5,677 nt of DNA from Bog-756 sp052143895 (GCA_052143895.1 JBKQRT010000285.1:1-5677), one strand, 5' to 3'; positions 1-5,625 are shown, counted from the first letter of the stretch. Notes: a model not told the origin generated them from the sequence alone. Translations and numbers: made by a program.

Positions 1-288
1 GGGGGCTTCCACCGACGGGGTCGAAGGCGGCCACAGCGCCTCGTAGCGCAGCCCGCCCCGGGGGCAGAAGTCCCAGCACAGCGAGCAGCCCGTGCACATC
101 TTGACCAGCTCCGGCAGGTCGGTGTCCTCGTCGATGCCGATCGAATTGGACGGGCAGGCGGCGACACAGGTCCCGCACTGGATGCACCGGCCGGCGTCGA
201 TGACCCCGGCCTGGAGCTCCCAGAACCACGTCTTGCCGGGAGGCTCGGTGATGCCGTTGAGCTCTTCACGGATGCGGTAGGCCTTCAT
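1..288 (-). CDS. Two-[4Fe-4S] iron-sulfur protein, N-terminal part; probably FrhB/FdhB-like (F420) reductase subunit
   Basis: Reading minus from the ATG at 288 gives 96 residues with no stop before the window edge, so the gene is incomplete at its C-terminus. Two full ferredoxin motifs are visible, CX2CX2CX3CP with Cys35, 38, 41, 45 and again with Cys65, 68, 71, 75, enough for two [4Fe-4S] clusters. An aromatic stretch (KTWFWELQ, residues 19-26) precedes them. No signal peptide or membrane segment is seen, so it should be cytoplasmic. The second motif, CTGCSLCWDFCPRGG, and the position of both motifs at the N-terminus resemble the head of coenzyme F420 hydrogenase/dehydrogenase beta (FrhB/FdhB/FpoF) proteins; the flavin/F420 domain would follow outside the window. 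Its start overlaps the stop of the upstream sulfite reductase (ATGA), so translation is probably coupled, and it is a likely electron donor to that enzyme. A plain dicluster ferredoxin is the alternative. The iron-sulfur assignment is firm; the F420 link is inference. Confidence 0.85.
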   Translation of the reverse strand, partial: MKAYRIREELNGITEPPGKTWFWELQAGVIDAGRCIQCGTCVAACPSNSIGIDEDTDLPELVKMCTGCSLCWDFCPRGGLRYEALWPPSTPSVEAP

Positions 289-2165
289 CCGACCCGCTCC
301 GCCCGTTCGGACGTCGACGACTTGGCCGTCGCCCGCTTCGCGCCGGAGGCCTTGCCGCCGGGCGTGCCCGCACCCCGTGTCTTCGCCGCCGACCCGGTGG
401 TCAACACGACCGGGGTGCCGGTACCTTCCTCGGCCAGCGTGCGACGCAGGTCGTCGTTCGGGGTCCGGCGGGCCCAGTTGTAAAACGGCTCGCCGTCACG
501 CCGTTCCGCCTGGTACCGGCGGACCACTCGGAGCAGTGCGTCGGGCACGTCGTTGACCGGGCGGGCGTGCTCGATCCAGTCGATGAACGCCGAGCCGACG
601 CCGAGCGACCCGCCCATCCCGATGTCGACAGCCTCGGACAGGTGGTTCCCCACGTGGGCGACGTCGCCACGGAACCCGATATCGGCGATCTGCGGTTGGG
701 CGCAGCTGGCCGAGCAACCCGAGAAGTGCATGCGGACCACCCCTGCGTCCTCACGCGCACCCGAGGGGGCACCGGGCACCGGGGCCGCCCCGACCGGCTC
801 GCCGGCGAGCTGTTCGTCGAGGAACCGGGCCCACTTGACCGCCCGCTCCTTGGTCTCGACGATGGCGTAGCGGCAGAACTCCGAGCCCGTGCAGGCCACC
901 ACGCCCCGGGTGAAGGGACCCGGATAGGGCGAGTACTTGACCAGCAGGTCCTCGGTCAGCATCTCGTCGACGCGGTCCTCGGGAACCCCGGTGAAGGTGA
1001 TGTTCTGGTCAGTGCCGATGCGCACCGTGCCGTCGCCGTACGTCTCGGCCAGGCGGGCCGCCTCGACCAGCTCGATGCCGTTCATCCTGCCCACCGGGAC
1101 GGAGCAGCCGACGTAGACCAGCCCGGCGCCCTTCTGGGAGTGCACGCCCACGTGGTCCCCCCGGTAGCGGCGGGTGAGATCCTCGCCGGCCGGGACCAGC
1201 TCGAACCGGGCGCGGGCGGCCAGCTCCTGGCGGAACCCTTCGGGTCCCAGTTCCTGGACGAGGTAGCGCATGCGGGCGAGGCCCCGGTTCTCACGGTTGC
1301 CCAGCTCGCCGAACAGCTGGGCGATGGCCCGGGTCACCTCGACCGCCTGGTCCTGGCGGACGAAGACGTCGATGTCGGACGCCATGCGCTCGCCATCGGA
1401 CAGGCCGCCGCCCGCCAGCAGGTTGAACCCAAGGGTGCCGTCCTCTGCACGTGCCGGCCACAGCCCGATGTCGTTGATCTCAGCCTGGGCGCAGTCCTCC
1501 ACGCACCCGGTGACCGACATCTTGAATTTGCGGGGCAGGTTGGCGTACTCACGATTGCCGGTGAAGAACTCCGACACCTCCCGCGCGACGGGCAGGGCGT
1601 CGAAGGCTTCGTGGGCGTCGACACCCGACACGGGGCAGCACAGCACGTTGCGCGCCGAGTCGCCGCACGCCTGCACCGTGGTGAGGCCGACGGCGGCGAA
1701 CCGCCGCCAGATGCGCGGGATGTCCTCGATGCGGAGCCAGTGGATCTGCACGGTCTGGCGCGTGGTCAGGTCGGCATAGCGCGAGCCGAAGACGCGGCTC
1801 TCCGTGCCGTCGGGGCCCTCGCCGAACGCGTCGGCGGTCACCCCGATCTCACGCAGCTGGGGTGATGTCAGGAACCCGCCGGGCACCTTCACCCGCATCA
1901 TGAAGGCGTCGCCGCCCTGCTTCTGCGGGTAGATGCCCGCCCACTTCAGCCGCTCCACCTCGCCCGGCACCTTGGCGATCTCGCCGGGGCCCTCCTTGGA
2001 GTAGGTGTCGATGATGGCATCGGCGATCTCGAGCGGATGGCGCTCGAGCTTCCACCGCTCGATCTCGTTCAGCTCGCCCGTCGTCCGGTAGGGATTGATG
2101 AACGGCATGGGACGGTTCGTGCCGCGGAGGTTGAGCCCGTAGAGCTCGTCCCTGTCCTTGGTCAT
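285..2165 (-). CDS. nirA: Siroheme/[4Fe-4S] ferredoxin-type sulfite (or nitrite) reductase, NirA/SirA family
   Basis: A 626-residue enzyme of the six-electron sulfite/nitrite reductase family, with two pseudo-symmetric halves. Cluster and siroheme ligands are Cys425 and Cys431 (CX5C, CTGSEFC) and Cys484 and Cys488 (CX3C, GCSASC); by family knowledge Cys488 bridges cluster and siroheme. Basic residues expected to bind the substrate are present: Arg91 (MMRVKVPGG), Arg172 (ARNVL) and Lys213/Lys215 (LPRKFK). Tyr79 and Cys167 sit where Mycobacterium tuberculosis NirA has its Tyr-Cys crosslink. It is longer than typical because of an Ala/Pro-rich loop at about 454-474 and a basic, Gly/Ala/Ser/Thr/Lys-rich tail at 591-626. 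Its start is 12 bp after the cysH stop; no good Shine-Dalgarno is seen, suggesting coupling to cysH. Sulfite is the preferred substrate because of cysH and the siroheme gene nearby; by sequence alone nitrite cannot be excluded. Electrons would come from ferredoxin or the coupled iron-sulfur protein. Confidence 0.95.
   Translation of the reverse strand: MTKDRDELYGLNLRGTNRPMPFINPYRTTGELNEIERWKLERHPLEIADAIIDTYSKEGPGEIAKVPGEVERLKWAGIYPQKQGGDAFMMRVKVPGGFLTSPQLREIGVTADAFGEGPDGTESRVFGSRYADLTTRQTVQIHWLRIEDIPRIWRRFAAVGLTTVQACGDSARNVLCCPVSGVDAHEAFDALPVAREVSEFFTGNREYANLPRKFKMSVTGCVEDCAQAEINDIGLWPARAEDGTLGFNLLAGGGLSDGERMASDIDVFVRQDQAVEVTRAIAQLFGELGNRENRGLARMRYLVQELGPEGFRQELAARARFELVPAGEDLTRRYRGDHVGVHSQKGAGLVYVGCSVPVGRMNGIELVEAARLAETYGDGTVRIGTDQNITFTGVPEDRVDEMLTEDLLVKYSPYPGPFTRGVVACTGSEFCRYAIVETKERAVKWARFLDEQLAGEPVGAAPVPGAPSGAREDAGVVRMHFSGCSASCAQPQIADIGFRGDVAHVGNHLSEAVDIGMGGSLGVGSAFIDWIEHARPVNDVPDALLRVVRRYQAERRDGEPFYNWARRTPNDDLRRTLAEEGTGTPVVLTTGSAAKTRGAGTPGGKASGAKRATAKSSTSERAERVG
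297..300 (-). promoter_or_regulatory. Shine-Dalgarno site for the iron-sulfur gene
   Basis: On the minus strand GGAG lies 8 nt upstream of the ATG at 288, inside the last codons of the sulfite reductase gene. It fixes the start of the iron-sulfur gene and shows that the ATGA overlap is a real start rather than chance. Confidence 0.6.
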
Positions 2166-2177
2166 GGGATGTGCGTG

Positions 2178-2861
2178 TCAAACATGCAGACCGCACTCGA
2201 CCTTGTCCGAGTCCGACCACCGGCCTGCACGCGGGTCCTCGCCGATGGCCACCGGACGGGTGGTCGGGGCACAGCCGATCGAGAGGTAGCCCTTGGCGAG
2301 CAACGGGTGCGAGGGGATCCCGTGGTCGGCGCCATACCCGGCGACGTCATCCTCCGTCCAGGTGGCCAGCGGGTTGATCTTGACCATCCCCCAGTTGTCG
2401 TCGTAGGCGGTGATCGGTGCCGAACGCCGGGTCGGGGCGTCCACTCGCTTCAGCCCGGTCATCCAGGCGTCGTTCCCTTCGAGCGCCTGCTTGAGCGGTC
2501 GAACCTTGCGGAACTCGCAGCACTTGGCCGTGCCGCACGGCCACTGCTCCGCCCCGTCCGCCGGCTGGGTAATGGTGAGGTTGAGGTCGTAGCGGGACCG
2601 GATGGCCTCAACGTACTCGAGGGTCTCGGGAAAGTGCGAGCCGGTGTCGAGGAACACGACTTCGATGCGGGGGTCGACCTGGACGGCGATGTCGATGAGC
2701 ACGGCGTCCTGGAAGGACGCAGCCATCGCGAGCATCGGGCCGAACCGTTCGACGGCCCAGGCGACGATCAGGCCGGCAGGAGCGGTCTCCAAGGCGGCGG
2801 ACTGCTCCTCCATCTCCTCGCGCAATTGGGTCAGTTCAGACTCGCTGGCCACGATGCTCAT
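2178..2861 (-). CDS. cysH: Phosphoadenylyl-/adenylyl-sulfate reductase (APS/PAPS reductase)
   Basis: 227 residues, cytoplasmic, reducing APS or PAPS to sulfite with thioredoxin. Visible landmarks are the nucleotide loop SFQDAVLID (49-57), LDTGSHFPETLEY (71-83), the CC pair Cys114-Cys115 followed by EFRKVRPL, TGLKRVDAPTR (135-145), GYLSIGCAPTTRPV (191-204), GEDPRAGRW (207-215) and the C-terminal ECGLH with the catalytic Cys223. The CC pair points to the iron-sulfur (APS-type) branch, but the usual second motif CxxC reads Cys197-Ala-Pro-Thr200, so one cluster ligand is missing; Cys109 is an extra cysteine nearby. Start: the ATG at 2861 has AGAGAGG 8 nt upstream. A GTG at 2906 would add 15 residues, but no good ribosome site precedes it. 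First gene of the cysH-nirA-iron-sulfur operon. Substrate choice (APS or PAPS) is unsure. Confidence 0.95.
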   Translation of the reverse strand: MSIVASESELTQLREEMEEQSAALETAPAGLIVAWAVERFGPMLAMAASFQDAVLIDIAVQVDPRIEVVFLDTGSHFPETLEYVEAIRSRYDLNLTITQPADGAEQWPCGTAKCCEFRKVRPLKQALEGNDAWMTGLKRVDAPTRRSAPITAYDDNWGMVKINPLATWTEDDVAGYGADHGIPSHPLLAKGYLSIGCAPTTRPVAIGEDPRAGRWSDSDKVECGLHV

Positions 2862-2862
2862 C

Positions 2863-2919
2863 TCACAGACCTCTCTGCCGACGCTCCCGGACGGTCGGCG
2901 AGCCACTTCGCTCAGCCAT
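2863..2919 (-). other. Possible 18-residue leader ORF ahead of cysH
   Basis: An ATG at 2919 with GGAGAG 9 nt upstream (2934-2929) opens a short frame, MAERSGSPTVRERRQRGL, whose TGA ends one base before the cysH ATG (TGA-G-ATG). The spacing would suit translational coupling. It contains no cysteine, unlike the polycysteine leader peptides known upstream of sulfur operons in mycobacteria, and I do not recognise it. Short frames of this kind are common by chance in GC-rich DNA, so support is weak. Confidence 0.2.
2870..2876 (-). promoter_or_regulatory. Shine-Dalgarno site for cysH
   Basis: AGAGAGG on the minus strand, 8 nt before the ATG at 2861. It supports that ATG over the in-frame GTG at 2906. 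Confidence 0.55.
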
Positions 2920-3090
2920 CCCGAACCGCTCTCCGTGTGCTGCTACGTACCTCTGATCCGACCTCTCGCATCTACCCGGCAACCTGCCGCGCTCCCGATG
3001 CATTCCCCGGCGGCCATCGGCAGCCGGTCGAACCGACGGACCGGCCGGCGTTGTCGACGTCGCCGTTCGGGCCTCCGGAGTACCCTCCTC

Positions 3091-3130
3091 AGACTATACA
3101 TGACTAATCAGATCAAGTTTTAGAACAATC
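3091..3130 (-). promoter_or_regulatory. AT-rich island, probable cysH operon promoter/operator
   Basis: This is the only AT-rich stretch in the divergent region. On the minus strand it contains TATAGT (3098-3093), a 5 of 6 match to a -10 box. TTGATC and TTGTTC occur just upstream, but neither lies at the ideal 16-18 bp spacing. An imperfect 10-bp dyad, TGACTAATCA (3101-3110, 4 of 5 pairs), sits beside the -10 and could bind a regulator. A promoter for the divergent plus-strand gene may share the island, but I see no clear boxes for it. Confidence 0.35.
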
Positions 3131-3157
3131 TAGGCCGAGCCGGTCTGTAGTGGCCCC

Positions 3158-3260
3158 CGTGTGGCCGGCGGCGGGACCGCCGGTGGGACCGGCGGGACGC
3201 TCGTGTGGCCGCCGGCGGGACGCTCGTGTGGACGCCGACGGGACCGCCGGGACGCCGACG
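3158..3260. repeat. GC-rich degenerate tandem repeat
   Basis: The 18-bp string ggcgggacgctcgtgtgg occurs exactly at 3191-3208 and 3214-3231 (period 23). A diverged copy starts near 3158. The 10-mer gacgccgacg occurs at 3231-3240 and 3251-3260. The array lies just upstream of the Met8-like gene and may act as a variable leader or may simply be slippage-prone DNA. Confidence 0.7.
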
Positions 3261-3291
3261 GCCACAATGGGGCCGAACCGAGATCTCCCTC

Positions 3292-4017
3292 ATGACCGAA
3301 CCCTCCACCTCTGCCGGCGACCACGGCTACCCCGACTACCCGCTCGTCCTGCGCCTGACCGGTCTCCGGTCCCTGGTGGTGGGGGGTGGCCCGGTCGCCG
3401 CACGAAAGGTGCGCGGTCTCGTGGCCTCGGGAGGCCGGGTCCGGGTGGTCGCCCCCGAGATGGACCCGGTCATCCTCGGCCTGGAGGAAGGGGCCCGGAC
3501 GGAGGGCGGGGTCGGGTCCGAAGTCGGCGTCCGGTCCGAGGTCGGGGGCGGGGTCGAACTCGAACGTCGGGCGTACCGGGCCGGTGAGGCGGCCGACTAC
3601 GACCTTGTCGTCGCGGCCACCGGCGTTCCCGAGGTCGACCGTCAGGTGGTCTCCGACGCCACGGACGGCAAGGCCCTCGTCAACAGCGTCGATCGGACCG
3701 CCCCGGGCACGGTGGATCTTCCGGCCGTCTACCGCAACGGGCCGCTCACCATCGCCGTCTCGACCGGCGGCGCGAGCCCGGCCCTGGCCCGCTGGCTGCG
3801 CAACCGGGTGGCGGCCTCGATCCCCGCCGGCGTAGCCGACCTGGCCTCGCTCCTCGACGGTGCCCGCGCCGCCATGCGCCGCGCCGGCCTACCCACCGAG
3901 TCCGTCGACTGGGAGACCCTGCTCGACGGGACAGTGGGCGCGCTGGTGGCAGCCGGACAGATCGACGAGGCACGTACCGTGCTCCACAAGGCGTGCGGGC
4001 TAACGGATCCGGGTTGA
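3292..4017 (+). CDS. Precorrin-2 dehydrogenase / sirohydrochlorin ferrochelatase (Met8/CysG-N type)
   Basis: 241 residues. It matches the single-domain siroheme synthase family (yeast Met8p, N-terminal half of CysG), which oxidises precorrin-2 with NAD and, in bifunctional members, inserts iron to give siroheme. The NAD-binding loop is LVVGGGPVAARKVRGL (28-43), followed by VRVVAPE (50-56), a second strand DLVVAATG (104-111), NSVD with Asp134 at the place of the essential family aspartate, and LTIAVSTGGASPALARWLR (152-170), the family signature. The helical C-terminal part is present; the CysG methyltransferase domain is absent. A Gly/Val/Glu-rich insert (about 69-87) contains a 6-residue repeat, SEVGxR/SEVGGG. 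I chose the ATG at 3292 because homology begins just after it; the in-frame GTG at 3205 would translate the repeat region. Its ribosome site is weak. It is divergent from the sulfite reductase operon and would supply that enzyme's siroheme. Whether it also chelates iron is unproven. Confidence 0.9.
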   Translation: MTEPSTSAGDHGYPDYPLVLRLTGLRSLVVGGGPVAARKVRGLVASGGRVRVVAPEMDPVILGLEEGARTEGGVGSEVGVRSEVGGGVELERRAYRAGEAADYDLVVAATGVPEVDRQVVSDATDGKALVNSVDRTAPGTVDLPAVYRNGPLTIAVSTGGASPALARWLRNRVAASIPAGVADLASLLDGARAAMRRAGLPTESVDWETLLDGTVGALVAAGQIDEARTVLHKACGLTDPG

Positions 4018-4071
4018 ACCGGATCGGGCCTCGCTCTGGCACCTGCAGGGCACGTCGCTAATGTGGGCCCG

Positions 4072-5349
4072 ATGATCCCTGAGCGCGTCCTGAGCCTCGA
4101 CGAGATCGACCTTTCGGACCTGGAGTTCTGGGAACGTCCCTGGAGCGAGCGCGAGGGGGCGTTCGAGCTGCTGCGGCGGGAGCGACCGCTCGCCTTCTTC
4201 GAGGAACCGGACGCCACGGCCACGTCGGCACTGGCGCCTCCCCCGGGGCCCGGGTACCGGGCGATTGTCCGGCACGCCGACATCGCCGAGGTCAGCCGCC
4301 ACCCAGAGCTCTACTGCTCTGGAAAAGGAGCCGTCAGCATCCTCGACCTGCCACCGGAGATGGTCGAGTATTTCGCCGGCATGATCTCGACCGACAACCC
4401 CCGACACGCCCGCCTCCGCCGGATCGTCTCGCAGGCGTTCAACCCCCGGCGGATCAAGAGCATCGAGGAGACCATCGAGGCAGTGGCCGATCGGGTGATC
4501 GACCGTGCCGCCGGCCTCGGCGGCTGCGACTTCGTCACCGAGATCGCCGCCCCGTTCCCCCTCGAGATCATCTGCGACATGATGGGCGTTCCCCGCTCGG
4601 AGTACGCCACGGTGTTCCGCTGCTCCAACGTCATCCTGAGCAACGGCGATCCCGAGTACGTCGCCGAGGGATCGGACCCGGTGCTCGCCTTCATCGGGGC
4701 CGGGCAGGAGCTGACCGATCTCATGAACGAGCTCAGTGCCCACCGCGTCGACCACCCGACCGGCGACCTGACCACCGCCCTCATCACCACCAACATCGAC
4801 GGGGAATCCCTCACGTCCGGCGAATTGGCGTCGTTCTTCATCCTTTTGCTGACAGCGGGAAACGAGACGACCCGCAATGCCATCTCCCATGGGCTCCTCG
4901 CCCTGAGCGAGCACCCTGACCAGCGGGCACTGTGGCAGGCCGATCCGGTGACGATCGGTGCCACCGGCGTCGACGAGATCGTCCGATGGGCGTCACCGGT
5001 CATCTGGATGCGGCGCACGGTGACCCAGGATGTCGTGCTCTCCGGCGAGGAGCTCCACGAGGGCGACAAGTTGCTGCTCTTCTACAACTCGGCCAACCGT
5101 GATGAGGATGCCTTCGACGACCCCTTCCGGTTCGATGTGCGTCGGTATCCCAACCCGCACTTCGGTTTCGGTGCGGCCGGCCCCCACTTCTGCCTCGGAG
5201 CCCATCTGGCCCGGCGCGAGGTGGACGTCATGCTGCGCGAGCTGCTGCGGCGACTCCCCGACATCGAAGTGTCGGGTGAGCCGGACCGGCTGCGGTCCAA
5301 CTTCATCAACGGGATCAAGCACCTTCCCTGCCGGTACTCGGCTCGCTGA
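4072..5349 (+). CDS. Cytochrome P450, CYP125/CYP142/CYP124-like
   Basis: 425 residues, a soluble bacterial P450 that would use ferredoxin and ferredoxin reductase for oxygen activation. Motifs: C-helix HARLRR (His112, Arg116), I-helix oxygen-activation AGNETT (262-267), K-helix ExxR (Glu302-Arg305) and the heme loop FGFGAAGPHFCLG with ligand Cys374. Stretches such as SRHPELY (75-81), AGNETTRNAI, SEHPDQ (279-284), NSANRDEDAF (339-348) and the C-terminal NGIKH (413-417) resemble actinobacterial CYP125 and relatives, which hydroxylate the side chain of cholesterol or branched lipids; that substrate is inferred. The ATG at 4072 is preferred; a GTG at 4063 in frame would add three residues, and neither has a strong ribosome site. 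It follows the Met8-like gene by 54 bp on the same strand and could be co-transcribed, but no shared function is evident. No redox partner is visible in the window. Confidence 0.96.
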   Translation: MIPERVLSLDEIDLSDLEFWERPWSEREGAFELLRRERPLAFFEEPDATATSALAPPPGPGYRAIVRHADIAEVSRHPELYCSGKGAVSILDLPPEMVEYFAGMISTDNPRHARLRRIVSQAFNPRRIKSIEETIEAVADRVIDRAAGLGGCDFVTEIAAPFPLEIICDMMGVPRSEYATVFRCSNVILSNGDPEYVAEGSDPVLAFIGAGQELTDLMNELSAHRVDHPTGDLTTALITTNIDGESLTSGELASFFILLLTAGNETTRNAISHGLLALSEHPDQRALWQADPVTIGATGVDEIVRWASPVIWMRRTVTQDVVLSGEELHEGDKLLLFYNSANRDEDAFDDPFRFDVRRYPNPHFGFGAAGPHFCLGAHLARREVDVMLRELLRRLPDIEVSGEPDRLRSNFINGIKHLPCRYSAR

Positions 5350-5350
5350 G

Positions 5351-5453
5351 CGGCTCCTGCGGCTCCTGCGGCTCCGTGCGGCCCCGTGCGGCTCCGGATG
5401 CGCGGGGCGGGGCCCCGTGCGGCTCCGGATGCGCGGGGCGGGGACCCGTGCGG
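5351..5453. repeat. Nested tandem repeat (9-10 bp and 31 bp units)
   Basis: It starts two bases after the P450 stop. Units of cggctcctg (twice), cggctccgtg and cggccccgtg run from 5351 to 5388. They overlap a 31-bp unit present in two exact copies, 5382-5412 and 5413-5443, and a third partial copy, 5444-5453, with one change. The longer unit contains the shorter, which suggests stepwise expansion. Confidence 0.9.
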
Positions 5454-5574
5454 CCGGTCGCCCCTGCTGAGTCGCCGGACAGGGTTGTCGGGGCCCAACG
5501 GAGTCGTTCGGAGCCCAGACGGCTGATCGACCAAGCGGGGCTGCCTGGTGCCACGCCGTAGCCTGGCGGATCTC

Positions 5575-5606
5575 GTATATGGCGTATACAAGTGTACGCC
5601 ATATAC
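5575..5606. promoter_or_regulatory. 32-bp near-perfect palindrome, probable operator
   Basis: Left arm GTATATGGCGTATAC (5575-5589), centre AA, right arm GTGTACGCCATATAC (5592-5606): 14 of 15 positions pair, the exception being T5587 against G5594. It is AT-rich inside GC-rich DNA, has no T run after it and is longer than most terminator stems. It looks like the binding site of a dimeric regulator, for example of the TetR class, at the promoter of a gene beyond the right edge or of the P450 neighbourhood. The regulator is not in the window. Confidence 0.6.
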
Positions 5607-5625
5607 TCAATCCACGAAAGGACGC

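Larger units (their letters stand above)
2862..3291. other. Divergent intergenic region between cysH and the Met8-like gene
   Basis: About 430 bp without a convincing gene. It holds, from left to right, the cysH ribosome site, the short leader frame, GC-rich sequence with small inverted repeats (CGGCA-ACC-TGCCG at 2977-2989; CCGATG 2995-3000 pairing with CATCGG 3015-3020), an AT-rich island at about 3091-3130 and a GC-rich tandem repeat at 3158-3260. If cysH transcription begins at the AT-rich island, its untranslated leader is over 200 nt, long enough for regulation. I could not fit any known riboswitch consensus to it. Confidence 0.6.

Noticed and set aside
92..280. 62-residue plus-strand frame at the left end
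   Set aside because: It lies antisense to the eight-cysteine iron-sulfur gene, whose motif spacing is unmistakable.
567..1865. 432-residue plus-strand frame opposite the sulfite reductase
   Set aside because: It is antisense to a gene with clear catalytic motifs, has no recognisable domain, and is the kind of long shadow frame expected in GC-rich DNA.
2960..3025. S-box (SAM riboswitch)-like string on the plus strand, CCCGGCAACC followed by GATGCATTCC
   Set aside because: The kink-turn GAGGGA element and a closing P1 helix are missing, and the nearest plus-strand gene starts some 270 bp further on.
2037..3107. 356-residue plus-strand frame opposite cysH and its leader
   Set aside because: It overlaps cysH fully, its translation is low-complexity Arg/Gly/Val/Asp, and no ribosome site or family motif is seen.
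2937..3123. Plus-strand short frame beginning GTG-TGC-TGC (V-C-C), reminiscent of cysteine-rich leader peptides
   Set aside because: It points away from cysH, has no ribosome site or promoter, and is far from the plus-strand gene.
4061..4075. ATG at 4061 or GTG at 4063 as the P450 start
   Set aside because: The ATG at 4061 is out of frame and stops after four codons; the GTG adds only three residues and has no better ribosome site than the ATG at 4072.
4000..4914. 304-residue minus-strand frame opposite the P450
   Set aside because: It is a shadow of the well-supported P450 reading frame with no motifs of its own.
5575..5606. Palindrome as a rho-independent terminator for the P450 gene
   Set aside because: The arms are AT-rich, no T tract follows on either strand, and it is over 220 bp from the stop codon.
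5616..5622. GAAAGGA, a good ribosome-site match on the plus strand after the palindrome
   Set aside because: No ATG, GTG or TTG occurs between it and the window end on the plus strand, so no gene start can be assigned.
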